Positions 7,501 to 16,856 of a stretch of DNA of 19,354 nt are shown here, piece after piece. Under the pieces are notes generated by a model, which was given only the letters and a program-made list of their open reading frames with translations, was not told where the DNA came from and made no database searches. The translations under genes were made by a program, and so were the position numbers. Origin of the DNA: CAMCXT01 sp046302715 (GTDB lineage Bacteria > Bacteroidota > Bacteroidia > M30B66); assembly GCA_046302715.1 (NCBI GenBank), contig JBKCHQ010000012.1:1-19354 (forward strand). Reading direction: 5' to 3'. How positions within the stretch are numbered: the first letter of the stretch is position 1; each line of letters opens with the position of its first letter.

Positions 7501-10500
7501 ATGAAAAAGCAGGTTAATTTAATATTTGCTCTTTTATTTCTGGCATTGGCTGCTATGGCTCAGCCCTTTCAGTTAACGCTGAACGTAAATGTTAATCCTC
7601 CTTATTCGGCCAATTATACCAGCTATTTTACAAGCCTAAATCAGATTTCCGTAACGGTGAATAACACCTCGCCAACCCAGCAAAGCATATATCTGGCAGG
7701 TTCTATTTCAACCCTCGACGGCGATATATTTGTGCGCACATCTGAAGAAAACCGCTGGCCAGGAGCAGCATTGATAATTCCTGCCGGACCATCCACAGTT
7801 ACGCTTACGGGGTTAGACCTGCAGCCTTTTGCTCAAAACAGCAATGTGGAATATGGTGGAATAACAGGGCAAGATATTGTTTCGGGCCTCCTGCCGGAAG
7901 GAGAGTATCAGGTGTGTTTAAGGGCATATGATTATACAACGCTCATCCCTGTATCGGCAGATGCTTGCTCCAATCCTTTTTCAATTTCGTATCCGCCACC
8001 CCCACAACTTATAAATCCGGAGTGCGAATCAAATGTGGTTCGAACGGCACCTCAAAATATCATTTTTTCGTGGCAAACGCCCTTGGGTATTCCCCCTACT
8101 GCGCAAACACGCTATAGGTTTACATTAGTTCAATTACCCGACGGAATTGATGCCATTTCGGCCCTCGAAAATCCAACCGATGTTGTATATCAGACCGAAA
8201 CGCCCACCACGACCATAAATTACAGCACGGGCCAACCTATTTTGCAATCTTCACGGACTTATGCATGGCGGGTTCAGGCGTTCGATCAGTCAAACCAAAC
8301 GCTTTTTCAGAACAACGGTTTTTCAGAGCCCTGCACCTTCAACTATCTCGAGCCTGGCAGCTCCGGTAGTCCTTTTACCTTGGTTTTTCCGCTAGAGGGG
8401 GATACCTTACCCTGGAACCACATGCCCATTATGCATCGGTTCGACCCTTATTCAGTTGACTATGTTCATTATAGTCATCAGTTTGTGCTGCGCCGCAACG
8501 GGGTGCAAGCCGACGGTTATGATGCCGACAATAACTGGCCACAGGGACCGCAACAAACACAAAATCAATTTTTAGCAGGAATTACGCAAGAGCAAAGTCA
8601 ACATTTAAATTTATACAAACCGCTTAGCCAATCGCCCATTCCATTTAATGCCGGCGAAGTTTTTGACTGGGATGCCGATATTCAGCTAGAGCGGGCGCCA
8701 AGTACCGAAATTACAGGTAGCCTCTCGGGCTCTTTTGTTAGCGGAATGGGACGGCCCAAACCCGTGGCTCCGCTTCATAACGATTCTGTGGTGAAAAACC
8801 AATCGCTTACCTTACGTTTCACCACCTCAACACCCCCCTCGCGTTTGGTTCCGCCATTTGGCATTATGCAAACTACGGGGCCCAACCATATTGTTAACTT
8901 CTTTAACGGAGGTATTGATGAACGGTGGTTGCTCGAAGTAAGTCGAACCAGCGATTTTACATCTGTTATAAAAAGTAAATCAAAACGCATAGGTCAAGGG
9001 CTTGCATATATAAAAGGAAGTTGCATCGAACAATGCCTTCTCGATTCGCTTTACCGCGATGAAATGTTCTCGTTTTCGCCCACGGATACGGGCGAGTATT
9101 TCTGGCGCATCCGCTGGATGCTGGATCCTACATCCGATTCGGGCCCCTCATATCACGATGGCCCCACCTGGCGTTTTGTGGTTAAAGATTCTATACGAAA
9201 CAACGACCCAGAGCCTCCAACCCCAGGTGCATGTGTAAATACGTGCGAAGGGCCGATAATTTATCCTTCCGAAAGAGTTCCGGCCACCACTGCCGCGGTG
9301 GGCACCGAGGTGAATATTGGGATGTTCACCATGCGCCTGACCGAAATTACCTGGAGTGGCGAATCGGCCACCGGCAAAGGTACTATTAGAGTTCCGTTCA
9401 TGCGGGCGCCCATGAAGGTGCGCTTCAGCGGTATTCGCATAAATGCGGCAAATCGGGTGTATCAGGGTGAAGTGCGTGGCGAGTACGATAATTTAACCAT
9501 CATTCCATCAGGTATTACGGAGGGAGTGGCTCATCTTACTTCGCTCGACGAAACACAGGCACAAAATCTCAATTCGTTTGTGAATTCTGCGGGCCGCTTA
9601 GTATCGCAGTTTGCAACCGATGTGCCCATGGGCTTACCCATTGGCCTCGACCAAACCATCGACGATCAGCGCATTACCATTGGAGTGGTTGGGTTAAAAT
9701 TCACGCCAGAAACCGCCAAGCTCAACGCCATGATTTCTGTGGATATTCCGCAGGCGCATGGTTGGCTGAGTTTAGGAGCTACGGATGTGTGCTTTCATCC
9801 CGACGGTATTGGAGGCGACGGCCGCGGTATGCTTTATATGCCGCTCGACCACGACATTCCGTTCAGTGATAGTATAACTTTACGATTCAATAAAACAACC
9901 TTTAATGCCGATTATTCAGCAGTAGTTGATTCGGGAACCTTCGTTAGCTGGGATTGCCAGGGATTCCGTTCACTGGCTATTGATGGTGCCGTTATTTTCG
10001 GGCGCGATATGCTGGTTGAAGATCGCGCGGACGGTACCGAAGGCCCGGCACAAATTAAAGCTGAGTTTACGGCCAAAGTTCGCCGACGGGGCCAGTGGCT
10101 TACCCGTTTGAATTTTAACCATCCCTTCCAGGTGAAGGGCGTTCCGGGCTGGGGCTTTGAAGTAGAAGAGGCCTGGCTCGATTTTGCCGATACCGAAAAT
10201 CCAACGGGTTTCAGATTCCCCGAGGGATATCAATTTGACCCTGCTTTGTATAACCCCGGAGGGGCGGAGGTTTCAGAGGCTGATGCAAGGCTTTATTGGA
10301 AAGGCTTTTACCTAAAACGACAGTCCATCCGAATACCACCGGAATTTAGAACCTACAGCAGCCCTTCGAACCGGTTAACGTTTGCCGTTAATGATATGCT
10401 TATTGATCGTCGCGGACTTTCGGCAAGCTTCAGAGTGGAAAATCTTTTCGAGGTAACCGACGGAAACCTCAACGGATGGGGCTTTTCGATGGATACGTTA

Positions 10501-13500
10501 ATGGTGGATGTGGTGCAGAATTCCTTCTCTCGCGGAGGCTTCGTGGGCGAAGTAAAAACCCCGGTGAGCGATTCGGCACTTGCCTATAGTTCGATGATTC
10601 GGCAGAATCTGGTTACGCGTAATTTCCGTTACGAACTGCGCATACAACCCAAAGATACTATCAATGCCGACCTTTGGGCGGCTAAACTTGCGCTCGCACC
10701 TACATCATACATACAGGCGGCCATCGATTCATCCGGTATTTATGCACGGGCCGAGTTAACAGGCCACATAAATATCGATGCTCAACTGGACGGGGTTGGT
10801 AGAGTCAATTTCCGGTTTATGGAATTTGAAGAACTAGGCTTCCAGACACGTGCGCCGTACATCGATTGTGCAGATTGTATGCATATGGGCTTTGCCAGTC
10901 CGCAGAAAATGATTGGCGGTTCAGATGATGCCGCTGCTGCTCAAACCGAGGGTGACGAAAATAGCGGAGGCATGAGTGGCTTCCCGGTGAGTATTGAAAA
11001 TATTGGACTCACCATTCGCGATGGTGCAAGCGGACTTCGCGCAGGCATCGTATTTACGCTCGCATTGAATTTAACCGGCGAAAGCAACACCTTCTCGGCA
11101 GCCACCACTTTGGCCATTATGGGACGCCTTAATTTGGGTGGCGGTTCGCAGCAAGCCTGGGAATTCGATGGGGTCGATCTGGATAGCATCGGTATTTCGG
11201 GTTCTATTGGCGTAGTGGAATTGGCCGGAGGCCTGCGCTTTTACAACGGCGATATGACCTACGGCAACGGATTTAAAGGCATGATTCGGGCAACTTTTAA
11301 GCCCACGCTTTCGATGCAGGTAATTGCGCAGTTTGGAGAGAAGTCGGGTTACAGATATTGGATGGTGGATGCACAGGTGGTATTTACACCTGGCATTACA
11401 CTCATGGCAGGGCTCGATGTGTTCGGATTTGGCGGCGGTGCCTGGTACCATATGCGCCGAACAACACCATTGCCTTCGGCGGCAAGCCTAAACACCACTG
11501 AGACTTCCGACGGCAATGGGCCTCCGGGGCTTACTTTAACCGGAGTTACGTTTGTTCCCGATCAAACCATTGGTTTCGGCTTTGAGGCTACCGTAATTTT
11601 TGGCAGTACGGGCAATGGCCAAGCATATAATGCCGATGTTTCATTCGGCGCCGAGTTCAATGAAAGTGGCGGTATCACACAAATGTACCTTGAGGGCAAT
11701 GGCTACTTCATGTGCGATATTAAAGAGCGCTCCAATCCGCAAATCCATGCAGCCGTTCGAATTGCCTACGACTTTACGCACGATATATTTGATGCTCGTT
11801 TTGGTGTAACGGTAAATATTGCAGGCGGTTTGGTTAAAGGGGTAAATCCCGGAGGGCTTGCCGGACAAGTACAGATTTATGCATCGCCCGAAACCTGGTT
11901 TGTGCATGCCGGAACCCCAACTACGCCCATTGGGCTCGATTTGCTTGGTTTGTTTCAAACGCGTTCTTATTTGATGGTAGGATTAAATCTGCCTGCCGCA
12001 CCGCCACCGCCAGCCAATGTGTTGAGCATCATTACGCCGGGTACAATTTACCGTCATCCTGGAATTGATAGTGCTGATGGTTTTGCATTTGGCTCTCGCA
12101 TGGATTTCAATACCGGCCGATTGGGCCTACCTCCATTCTATGCCCGATTGCAAATGGGTATGGGCTTCGACATTTCGATTATGAATTATGGGCCAAACGT
12201 GTTCTGCGAGGGAGCTCCTCCCGGCAGCACCATTGGTATCGACGGATGGTATGCCAATGGTCAGATTTACGCTTATTTGGGGATGGACATCGGTATTTAT
12301 GTCGATTTATGGTTTACCAGCGGCGAGTTTAGTATCATTAACGCCAATATGGCGGCCCTACTTCAAGGCGGCTTGCCCAATCCAACCTGGATGCAAGGTA
12401 CCTGTGGCGGTAATTACTCTATCCTAAACGGTCTGGTGCGTGGAAATTGTCAGTTTGAGTTTAAAGTGGGACAGGAATGTCGGCCGGCTCCCGAAAGTCC
12501 GCTCGCAGGAATCGACATTCTTCAAGATTTAGTTCCCTATAACGGTGAACTCAATGTGGACTGTGGTACAAACCCAGAGGCGTCTTTTAATGCAGAAGTA
12601 GAACAAGTATTTGATTTAAATGAGGTATTGGTAGATGGAAGTTTGCGTATGCGTCGCTTTCGCTTTGTAATTGAACGTTTTGAGCTGAAAAAAGGCGATG
12701 TATTAATTCAAACTACACGCACCATTGCCCCCGATAAATTCAAGGCAAGTCTGGTGCCTGCTGCATTTCTAGATCCATATACTTGGTATACCGCTTCAAT
12801 TAAAGTTCGGGGTGAGGAGTACAATTTTACCACGTCAACTTGGGCTCAGGCATACAAACGCGATGGCTCCATAATATCAAAGGTCAAGACCAATACGTTT
12901 AAAACAGGAGCTTATCCCGATCGAATTCCAGAGAGTAATATTGCATTTTCCTACCCCTTTAATACCCAACGCCACTTTTTGCAAGGCGAGTGCAATCAAG
13001 GCCTAGTTCGCATGAAACAAACTATGGAGCCCTTGTTTACTACGACGCCAAATTCGACAACACGCAGAAAATTTAGTGTTCGGTTTATTCCGGTGGATGG
13101 TGGTCCAGAACAAAATACTGCGTTATACTTCAATGGCGTAAGTATTTCCTTTGAAATTCCTCCTTTGCTCAACAACAAGGTGTACGCTTGTCAACTAATC
13201 GCAAAAGACAGTACCATTGCCGCTTCCAGAAGCTTGGCCGGCGCACTGGGGTCGAACGCTACTTCCATGATGTTGGGTTCGGGTTTATCCAATCAGTTGG
13301 CTAGTGTTTCGGTTGCCCAATTTTCAACCCTTGCACAATCATTCTCAACAATAGCAGGCGGAGGTCAAGTTAGAAGCAACCGAATTAACGGTCGCTCGGT
13401 GCGAAATAACGAAAAGCTGCTTTATGTATTTTTCTTCAAAACATCGCAACACAATACCTTGGTTGAGAAAATGCTCGCACAAAATCTGGGAACAACGGGT

Positions 13501-14238
13501 CGCGAGAGCTTTGGCAGTATTGACTGGCTGGAACCTAATTACACCGGAGGCGAAAAGTTCGATGTTTTCGATGTCACAGGTTATTCCTATTCATTTGGTA
13601 ATACCCCAATTAAGATAAAACCTCTGGTGCATTTTGCCGATAGCCGAAGCGATAACTGGAATACCACTTACACGCAGCCCAATATTTACGATTTGTACCA
13701 AGCATTCAAAACAGGGTATACCTCGCTCCGATTATTGCGTCCTAACCCCGACACTGTTGGCATACCTCCACTCAGGACCGTTCGCTTCCACGAAGATTAT
13801 GCCTATCGTTCGGCTTTGGCTCCAAACGAATACCTACCATTAAGCACAGCTCCAAACTCGGTATTTGCCAGTTTGGTGACATCTTCTGTTACCACTACAG
13901 GAATGGCTACTGGAGGCGCATTTGGTTCGTTCGCCGGCTTGGTAGGCCCCCCGAGTACAGTGCATCTCAATGTTGAAACCGGTTTGCGCACCTATATGGA
14001 CTATCAACGCATGGTTACGATTGGCAACAACGTAATGGCAACTTTCGGACACCCTATCAATGGAGAGTTCTACACGCCGGATGTTCGAGCCAAGTTTATC
14101 CAGTTTTTAAGTCAGGGTTGGCGGCCTATGTTCCGCGGCAAATACGAAATAAATTATTATTTCAGAACGCCCGCACTTCTTTGCCCAACTTTAGACAACT
14201 TTACCCCTGTTGACAACCGTAAATCATACACCTACTAA
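7501..14238 (+). CDS. Giant exported protein with N-terminal TANFOR-like domain and FnIII-like modules
   Basis: The product is 2245 residues, with a signal peptide cleaved near AMA/QP (residues 20-21). Residues 21-165 look like a TANFOR domain, recalled from large Bacteroidota proteins such as those of Tannerella forsythia: the start LTLNVNVNPPYS, a central VTVNNTS, then LLPEGEYQVCLRAYDYTT. Three FnIII-like stretches follow (about 168-281, 283-400, 419-564; for example SSRTYAWRVQAFD and GEYFWRIRWMLD). A Cys-containing linker at 577-582 precedes long beta-rich segments to about 1690. Within them are a low-complexity acidic linker (1139-1157), a Gly-rich stretch ending GFGGGAWYHM (near 1310) and a Pro-rich break (near 1500). 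Residues 1690-2245 are mixed beta with no recognised domain. No type IX secretion C-terminal domain, transmembrane helix or enzyme motif was seen. It probably acts at the cell surface or in the periplasm with its operon partners. Function is unknown. Confidence 0.9.
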   Translation: MKKQVNLIFALLFLALAAMAQPFQLTLNVNVNPPYSANYTSYFTSLNQISVTVNNTSPTQQSIYLAGSISTLDGDIFVRTSEENRWPGAALIIPAGPSTVTLTGLDLQPFAQNSNVEYGGITGQDIVSGLLPEGEYQVCLRAYDYTTLIPVSADACSNPFSISYPPPPQLINPECESNVVRTAPQNIIFSWQTPLGIPPTAQTRYRFTLVQLPDGIDAISALENPTDVVYQTETPTTTINYSTGQPILQSSRTYAWRVQAFDQSNQTLFQNNGFSEPCTFNYLEPGSSGSPFTLVFPLEGDTLPWNHMPIMHRFDPYSVDYVHYSHQFVLRRNGVQADGYDADNNWPQGPQQTQNQFLAGITQEQSQHLNLYKPLSQSPIPFNAGEVFDWDADIQLERAPSTEITGSLSGSFVSGMGRPKPVAPLHNDSVVKNQSLTLRFTTSTPPSRLVPPFGIMQTTGPNHIVNFFNGGIDERWLLEVSRTSDFTSVIKSKSKRIGQGLAYIKGSCIEQCLLDSLYRDEMFSFSPTDTGEYFWRIRWMLDPTSDSGPSYHDGPTWRFVVKDSIRNNDPEPPTPGACVNTCEGPIIYPSERVPATTAAVGTEVNIGMFTMRLTEITWSGESATGKGTIRVPFMRAPMKVRFSGIRINAANRVYQGEVRGEYDNLTIIPSGITEGVAHLTSLDETQAQNLNSFVNSAGRLVSQFATDVPMGLPIGLDQTIDDQRITIGVVGLKFTPETAKLNAMISVDIPQAHGWLSLGATDVCFHPDGIGGDGRGMLYMPLDHDIPFSDSITLRFNKTTFNADYSAVVDSGTFVSWDCQGFRSLAIDGAVIFGRDMLVEDRADGTEGPAQIKAEFTAKVRRRGQWLTRLNFNHPFQVKGVPGWGFEVEEAWLDFADTENPTGFRFPEGYQFDPALYNPGGAEVSEADARLYWKGFYLKRQSIRIPPEFRTYSSPSNRLTFAVNDMLIDRRGLSASFRVENLFEVTDGNLNGWGFSMDTLMVDVVQNSFSRGGFVGEVKTPVSDSALAYSSMIRQNLVTRNFRYELRIQPKDTINADLWAAKLALAPTSYIQAAIDSSGIYARAELTGHINIDAQLDGVGRVNFRFMEFEELGFQTRAPYIDCADCMHMGFASPQKMIGGSDDAAAAQTEGDENSGGMSGFPVSIENIGLTIRDGASGLRAGIVFTLALNLTGESNTFSAATTLAIMGRLNLGGGSQQAWEFDGVDLDSIGISGSIGVVELAGGLRFYNGDMTYGNGFKGMIRATFKPTLSMQVIAQFGEKSGYRYWMVDAQVVFTPGITLMAGLDVFGFGGGAWYHMRRTTPLPSAASLNTTETSDGNGPPGLTLTGVTFVPDQTIGFGFEATVIFGSTGNGQAYNADVSFGAEFNESGGITQMYLEGNGYFMCDIKERSNPQIHAAVRIAYDFTHDIFDARFGVTVNIAGGLVKGVNPGGLAGQVQIYASPETWFVHAGTPTTPIGLDLLGLFQTRSYLMVGLNLPAAPPPPANVLSIITPGTIYRHPGIDSADGFAFGSRMDFNTGRLGLPPFYARLQMGMGFDISIMNYGPNVFCEGAPPGSTIGIDGWYANGQIYAYLGMDIGIYVDLWFTSGEFSIINANMAALLQGGLPNPTWMQGTCGGNYSILNGLVRGNCQFEFKVGQECRPAPESPLAGIDILQDLVPYNGELNVDCGTNPEASFNAEVEQVFDLNEVLVDGSLRMRRFRFVIERFELKKGDVLIQTTRTIAPDKFKASLVPAAFLDPYTWYTASIKVRGEEYNFTTSTWAQAYKRDGSIISKVKTNTFKTGAYPDRIPESNIAFSYPFNTQRHFLQGECNQGLVRMKQTMEPLFTTTPNSTTRRKFSVRFIPVDGGPEQNTALYFNGVSISFEIPPLLNNKVYACQLIAKDSTIAASRSLAGALGSNATSMMLGSGLSNQLASVSVAQFSTLAQSFSTIAGGGQVRSNRINGRSVRNNEKLLYVFFFKTSQHNTLVEKMLAQNLGTTGRESFGSIDWLEPNYTGGEKFDVFDVTGYSYSFGNTPIKIKPLVHFADSRSDNWNTTYTQPNIYDLYQAFKTGYTSLRLLRPNPDTVGIPPLRTVRFHEDYAYRSALAPNEYLPLSTAPNSVFASLVTSSVTTTGMATGGAFGSFAGLVGPPSTVHLNVETGLRTYMDYQRMVTIGNNVMATFGHPINGEFYTPDVRAKFIQFLSQGWRPMFRGKYEINYYFRTPALLCPTLDNFTPVDNRKSYTY

Positions 14239-14241
14239 GCA

Positions 14242-16311
14242 ATGAAGCGCATTTTGTTAATTCTATTAGCATTTTCGGGCTCTATATTAAATGCCCAAGA
14301 TGACCGTATAACCATATTGGCGAAGCATTACAAAGATTCGGTTGTTATTCGCTGGGCTCCGTTGAATGCTGCAGAATGGGCCCAAATGAATGAATACGGG
14401 TATCGCCTCGAACGTTTTGATATCGACGAGAACACGAAAAAAAATGCACAACCCAAACGATTGAGTCCCGATACGTTGCGGCCGTATTCTCTTGAAAAAT
14501 GGAAAGCCTCGTTTGCCAAAGATCATCCCTATGCACCTGTTGCGGTTCAGGCGCTTTACGGCAAACAGTTTAATACCAATTCGTATAGTTCGGATGTTGC
14601 CAGCATCAAGGCGCAATCGCAGGAAATTATGCTGCGCTATTCGTTTTCATTGCTCATGGCTGACCTCGATGCGGCTACGGCAAAAGGATTGGCTTTACGC
14701 TGGTGCGACAATAATCTCCCGGCAAAAGGAGCGGTGCAGTATCGCTTAATATCGCTCCACCCTACGCTTAAAGATACGGTTGAGGTAGGTATTCGTCTCG
14801 AAGACCCGGTTGATGATGTTCCTGAAGCACCGACACTTGAAGCCGAAAGCGGCGATAAGTCGGTGAGTTTGCGTTGGGATATTCAGCCTAACAATCCTAT
14901 ATTTACAGCATACTGGCTCGAAAAAAGCGTGGATTATGGCAATTCGTGGCAGCGTACGTCAAAACAGCCCGTTATTAAAACCGATCAGCCCGGAACCGTT
15001 AATGAGGAACGTTACATCTATTATTCCGATACCCTCATTGCCGAAAACTACAAACCCATTTGGTACCGTTTGCAGGGCATTACGCCTTTTGCCGAACTGA
15101 GCAAGTATTCGCCCATTGTAGTTTCGATGGGAAAGGATAAAAACGCCCCTCCTGCACCGGTTATGAAAGACCCCAAAGACATTGGAGGGAAAATGCAGGT
15201 GGTATGGGAATATCTCGATGTGCCTAAAGATTTTAAAGAATTCCGCATCGGTAAATCGAATGTAATCAATGGTCCTTTTGAATTGGTTGATAAGGTAATT
15301 CTCCCTTCATCGGCACGCACCTGGGTCGATAATTCCTTCGATGCTCTTGGTGAAAACTATTATGTGGTGTATGCCTACGACACCACCGGAAATATGAGCG
15401 TTTCGCTCCCTGCTTACGGCTTTTTACTCGACTCTATTGCTCCAGGCAAGCCCGATAGGCCCACAGGTAGCATTGATACCAACGGCGTGGTACGCATCCA
15501 TTGGAAGCTGGGACCCGACCAGGATATTATGGGCTATCGTGTGTATTTTGCCAATGCTGCCGATCACGAATACAGCATCAAAACACCAAAACCCCTGCGC
15601 GACACAGCTTTTGTAGATACCATTACACTCAACACGCTCACCAAAAAGATATACTACAAAATTGCTGCGGTGGATCGCAATTACAATCACAGTATTTACA
15701 GCGAGGTGCTCATGCTTATGAAGCCCGATATCTTAAAACCCGTTGAACCGCTGTTTGCAGGGTATAAAGTAAATGAGCAGGAAGTTATCTTACAATTGGT
15801 GCCCAGCAGTTCCAAAGATGTTAAAGAGCATCGATTAATGCGACGCGAGTCGGGTATAGAAGCATGGTCGGAGATTAGCAAATGGCAAAAGCCCGAGGTG
15901 AAAAAAGAATACCGCGACAATTCGGTGAAGGGGGCAGCATATTATCAATATACGCTGGTTGCTGTGGACAGCGCCGGTAATGTATCGAATATGGCGCCAA
16001 CGGTTGATGTGCGTGTAGTGCCTAAAGTTTCAAAAGCTGAGGTCAAAAATGTGAGGGCGGCATATAATAAAGAGAATAAAGTGGTGGCACTCGATTGGGA
16101 TAAACCTGAGGCCGCCGTTTCGCATTACGAAATATACCGAGGCAAAGACGGCCGCCGCCCCATTACGCTAACAACTGCAGATGGCAACGCCACGCATTTC
16201 GAAGACGTTACCTATACCGGTAAAGGAAAGTATGTATATATGGTTAAGGCCATTTATAAGGATAAGGGCGAATCGCCCATGTCGGTGGCTAAAGAAATTT
16301 CAATTGACTGA
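14242..16311 (+). CDS. Exported multi-module fibronectin type III-like protein
   Basis: The 689-residue product starts with a signal peptide (ILLILLAFSGSILNAQ, cleavage likely before Gln19). Residues about 20-190 form an N-terminal region with no recognised domain. Five FnIII-like modules follow, beginning near residues 194, 302, 400, 498 and 598. Each has the family pattern of a Pro-rich lead, a strand with a conserved Trp (VSLRWD, MQVVWEY, VRIHWKL, VALDWDK; the fourth lacks it), a mid Tyr/Arg strand (AYWLEKS, FKEFRIGKS, MGYRVYFAN, HYEIYRGKD) and a late Tyr strand (YYVVYAYD, IYYKIAAVD, YYQYTLVAVD, YVYMVKAIY). No catalytic domain, C-terminal sorting domain or membrane anchor is seen. It begins three bases after the giant gene's stop codon, so it belongs to the same operon and most likely binds the giant protein or a cell-surface polymer. 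The binding role is inferred from module type only. Confidence 0.9.
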   Translation: MKRILLILLAFSGSILNAQDDRITILAKHYKDSVVIRWAPLNAAEWAQMNEYGYRLERFDIDENTKKNAQPKRLSPDTLRPYSLEKWKASFAKDHPYAPVAVQALYGKQFNTNSYSSDVASIKAQSQEIMLRYSFSLLMADLDAATAKGLALRWCDNNLPAKGAVQYRLISLHPTLKDTVEVGIRLEDPVDDVPEAPTLEAESGDKSVSLRWDIQPNNPIFTAYWLEKSVDYGNSWQRTSKQPVIKTDQPGTVNEERYIYYSDTLIAENYKPIWYRLQGITPFAELSKYSPIVVSMGKDKNAPPAPVMKDPKDIGGKMQVVWEYLDVPKDFKEFRIGKSNVINGPFELVDKVILPSSARTWVDNSFDALGENYYVVYAYDTTGNMSVSLPAYGFLLDSIAPGKPDRPTGSIDTNGVVRIHWKLGPDQDIMGYRVYFANAADHEYSIKTPKPLRDTAFVDTITLNTLTKKIYYKIAAVDRNYNHSIYSEVLMLMKPDILKPVEPLFAGYKVNEQEVILQLVPSSSKDVKEHRLMRRESGIEAWSEISKWQKPEVKKEYRDNSVKGAAYYQYTLVAVDSAGNVSNMAPTVDVRVVPKVSKAEVKNVRAAYNKENKVVALDWDKPEAAVSHYEIYRGKDGRRPITLTTADGNATHFEDVTYTGKGKYVYMVKAIYKDKGESPMSVAKEISID

Positions 16312-16364
16312 TGTATAGACCTAGGTAGGACCTGCTGAAAAACACTTAATAAATTTATTTTAAG

Positions 16365-16376
16365 CGCCTTAAGGCG
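16365..16376 (+). terminator. Weak hairpin, possible terminator of the giant operon
   Basis: CGCCTTAAGGCG is a perfect 12-base palindrome that can fold with a 4-bp stem and TTAA loop, 53 bases after the stop of the FnIII gene. It is flanked by TAAATT and AATTTA arms. The following bases are AATTTAAA, not a U-tract, so termination here is uncertain. Confidence 0.25.
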
Positions 16377-16561
16377 AATTTAAACCAATTTATTGCAAGG
16401 GGTTGAAGTGGTAGCTTCATGATTTACGTGCAGATGAACGTTTAGAATCTTCGAAACATACCATTTGCTGTATTTCTAACTTTTTCAGCAAGCCCTCCCT
16501 AAACTGAATTTAATCAGTTCGTAAGCAAATCTAAATCATAGCGCCTGATTTGAGCAGGGTA

Positions 16562-16569
16562 TAACTTTG
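16562..16569 (+). promoter_or_regulatory. -7 promoter element before the broken secretion-signal ORF
   Basis: TAACTTTG fits TAnnTTTG exactly and ends 21 bases before ATG 16591. No TTTG is found at the -33 distance. Its placement before a signal-peptide-like start suggests a once-functional promoter. Confidence 0.35.
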
Positions 16570-16590
16570 TGCCTAACCAAAAAACGGGAT

Positions 16591-16772
16591 ATGAAACGAC
16601 TTGTTTTGCTTGTGATGACTTTACTGGGCGGCCCACACTATCGTTGGGCGGAGTGGGCGTTTTATTTGCGGCTGGAGCCTCACTTAAAACGGGTAAAATA
16701 GTATGCTCGATTAATTTGGCAATTATACCCACCATCTCCAAATCGTATCTCGAAGAAAGAACCGAAGCATAA
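16591..16772 (+). pseudogene. Possible broken gene for a small exported protein
   Basis: ATG 16591 opens with a signal-peptide-like MKRLVLLVMTLLG, then the frame becomes unlike an exported protein (PHYRWAEWAFYLRLEPHLKR) and stops at 36 residues. The neighbouring frame is open through the same bases to 16772 and reads more like a protein: SLGGVGVLFAAGASLKTGK, then CSINLAIIPTISKSYLEERTEA split over the following residues. A single-base change near 16630-16650 would join the two. The -7 element at 16562-16569 supports a former gene start. It may instead be a real 36-residue peptide or a chance ORF. A 6-bp-stem hairpin (GCAGGT, 16797-16802, with ACCTGC, 16812-16817) lies between it and the next gene. 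Confidence 0.3.
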
Positions 16773-16856
16773 TTCCTTTACGGGATGCTACGAAACGCAG
16801 GTAAAAACAAAACCTGCCTATAAAGCGGCTTTAATTCACGTTAAAAATAATAACTG

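Larger units (their letters stand above)
16312..16590 (+). other. Non-coding stretch after the giant operon
   Basis: No convincing gene is seen. It holds a short inverted repeat at 16365-16376 and an inverted repeat AACTGA-N6-TCAGTT at 16502-16519 that could be an operator about 45 bp before the promoter-like element at 16562. The remainder is AT-rich with nothing recognised. Confidence 0.4.

Noticed and set aside
11071..11958. Minus-strand ORFs of 105 and 126 codons inside the giant gene
   Set aside because: Antisense to a continuous coding frame; their composition is odd and no motif is seen.
16385..16470. ACCAATTTATT and ACCATTTGC, partial matches to the phased repeat
   Set aside because: Spacing is not 21 bp and the matches are partial, so chance is likely.
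16514..16741. Minus-strand 75-codon ORF
   Set aside because: No start signal or protein-like pattern; the plus-strand frames there look more like coding remnants.
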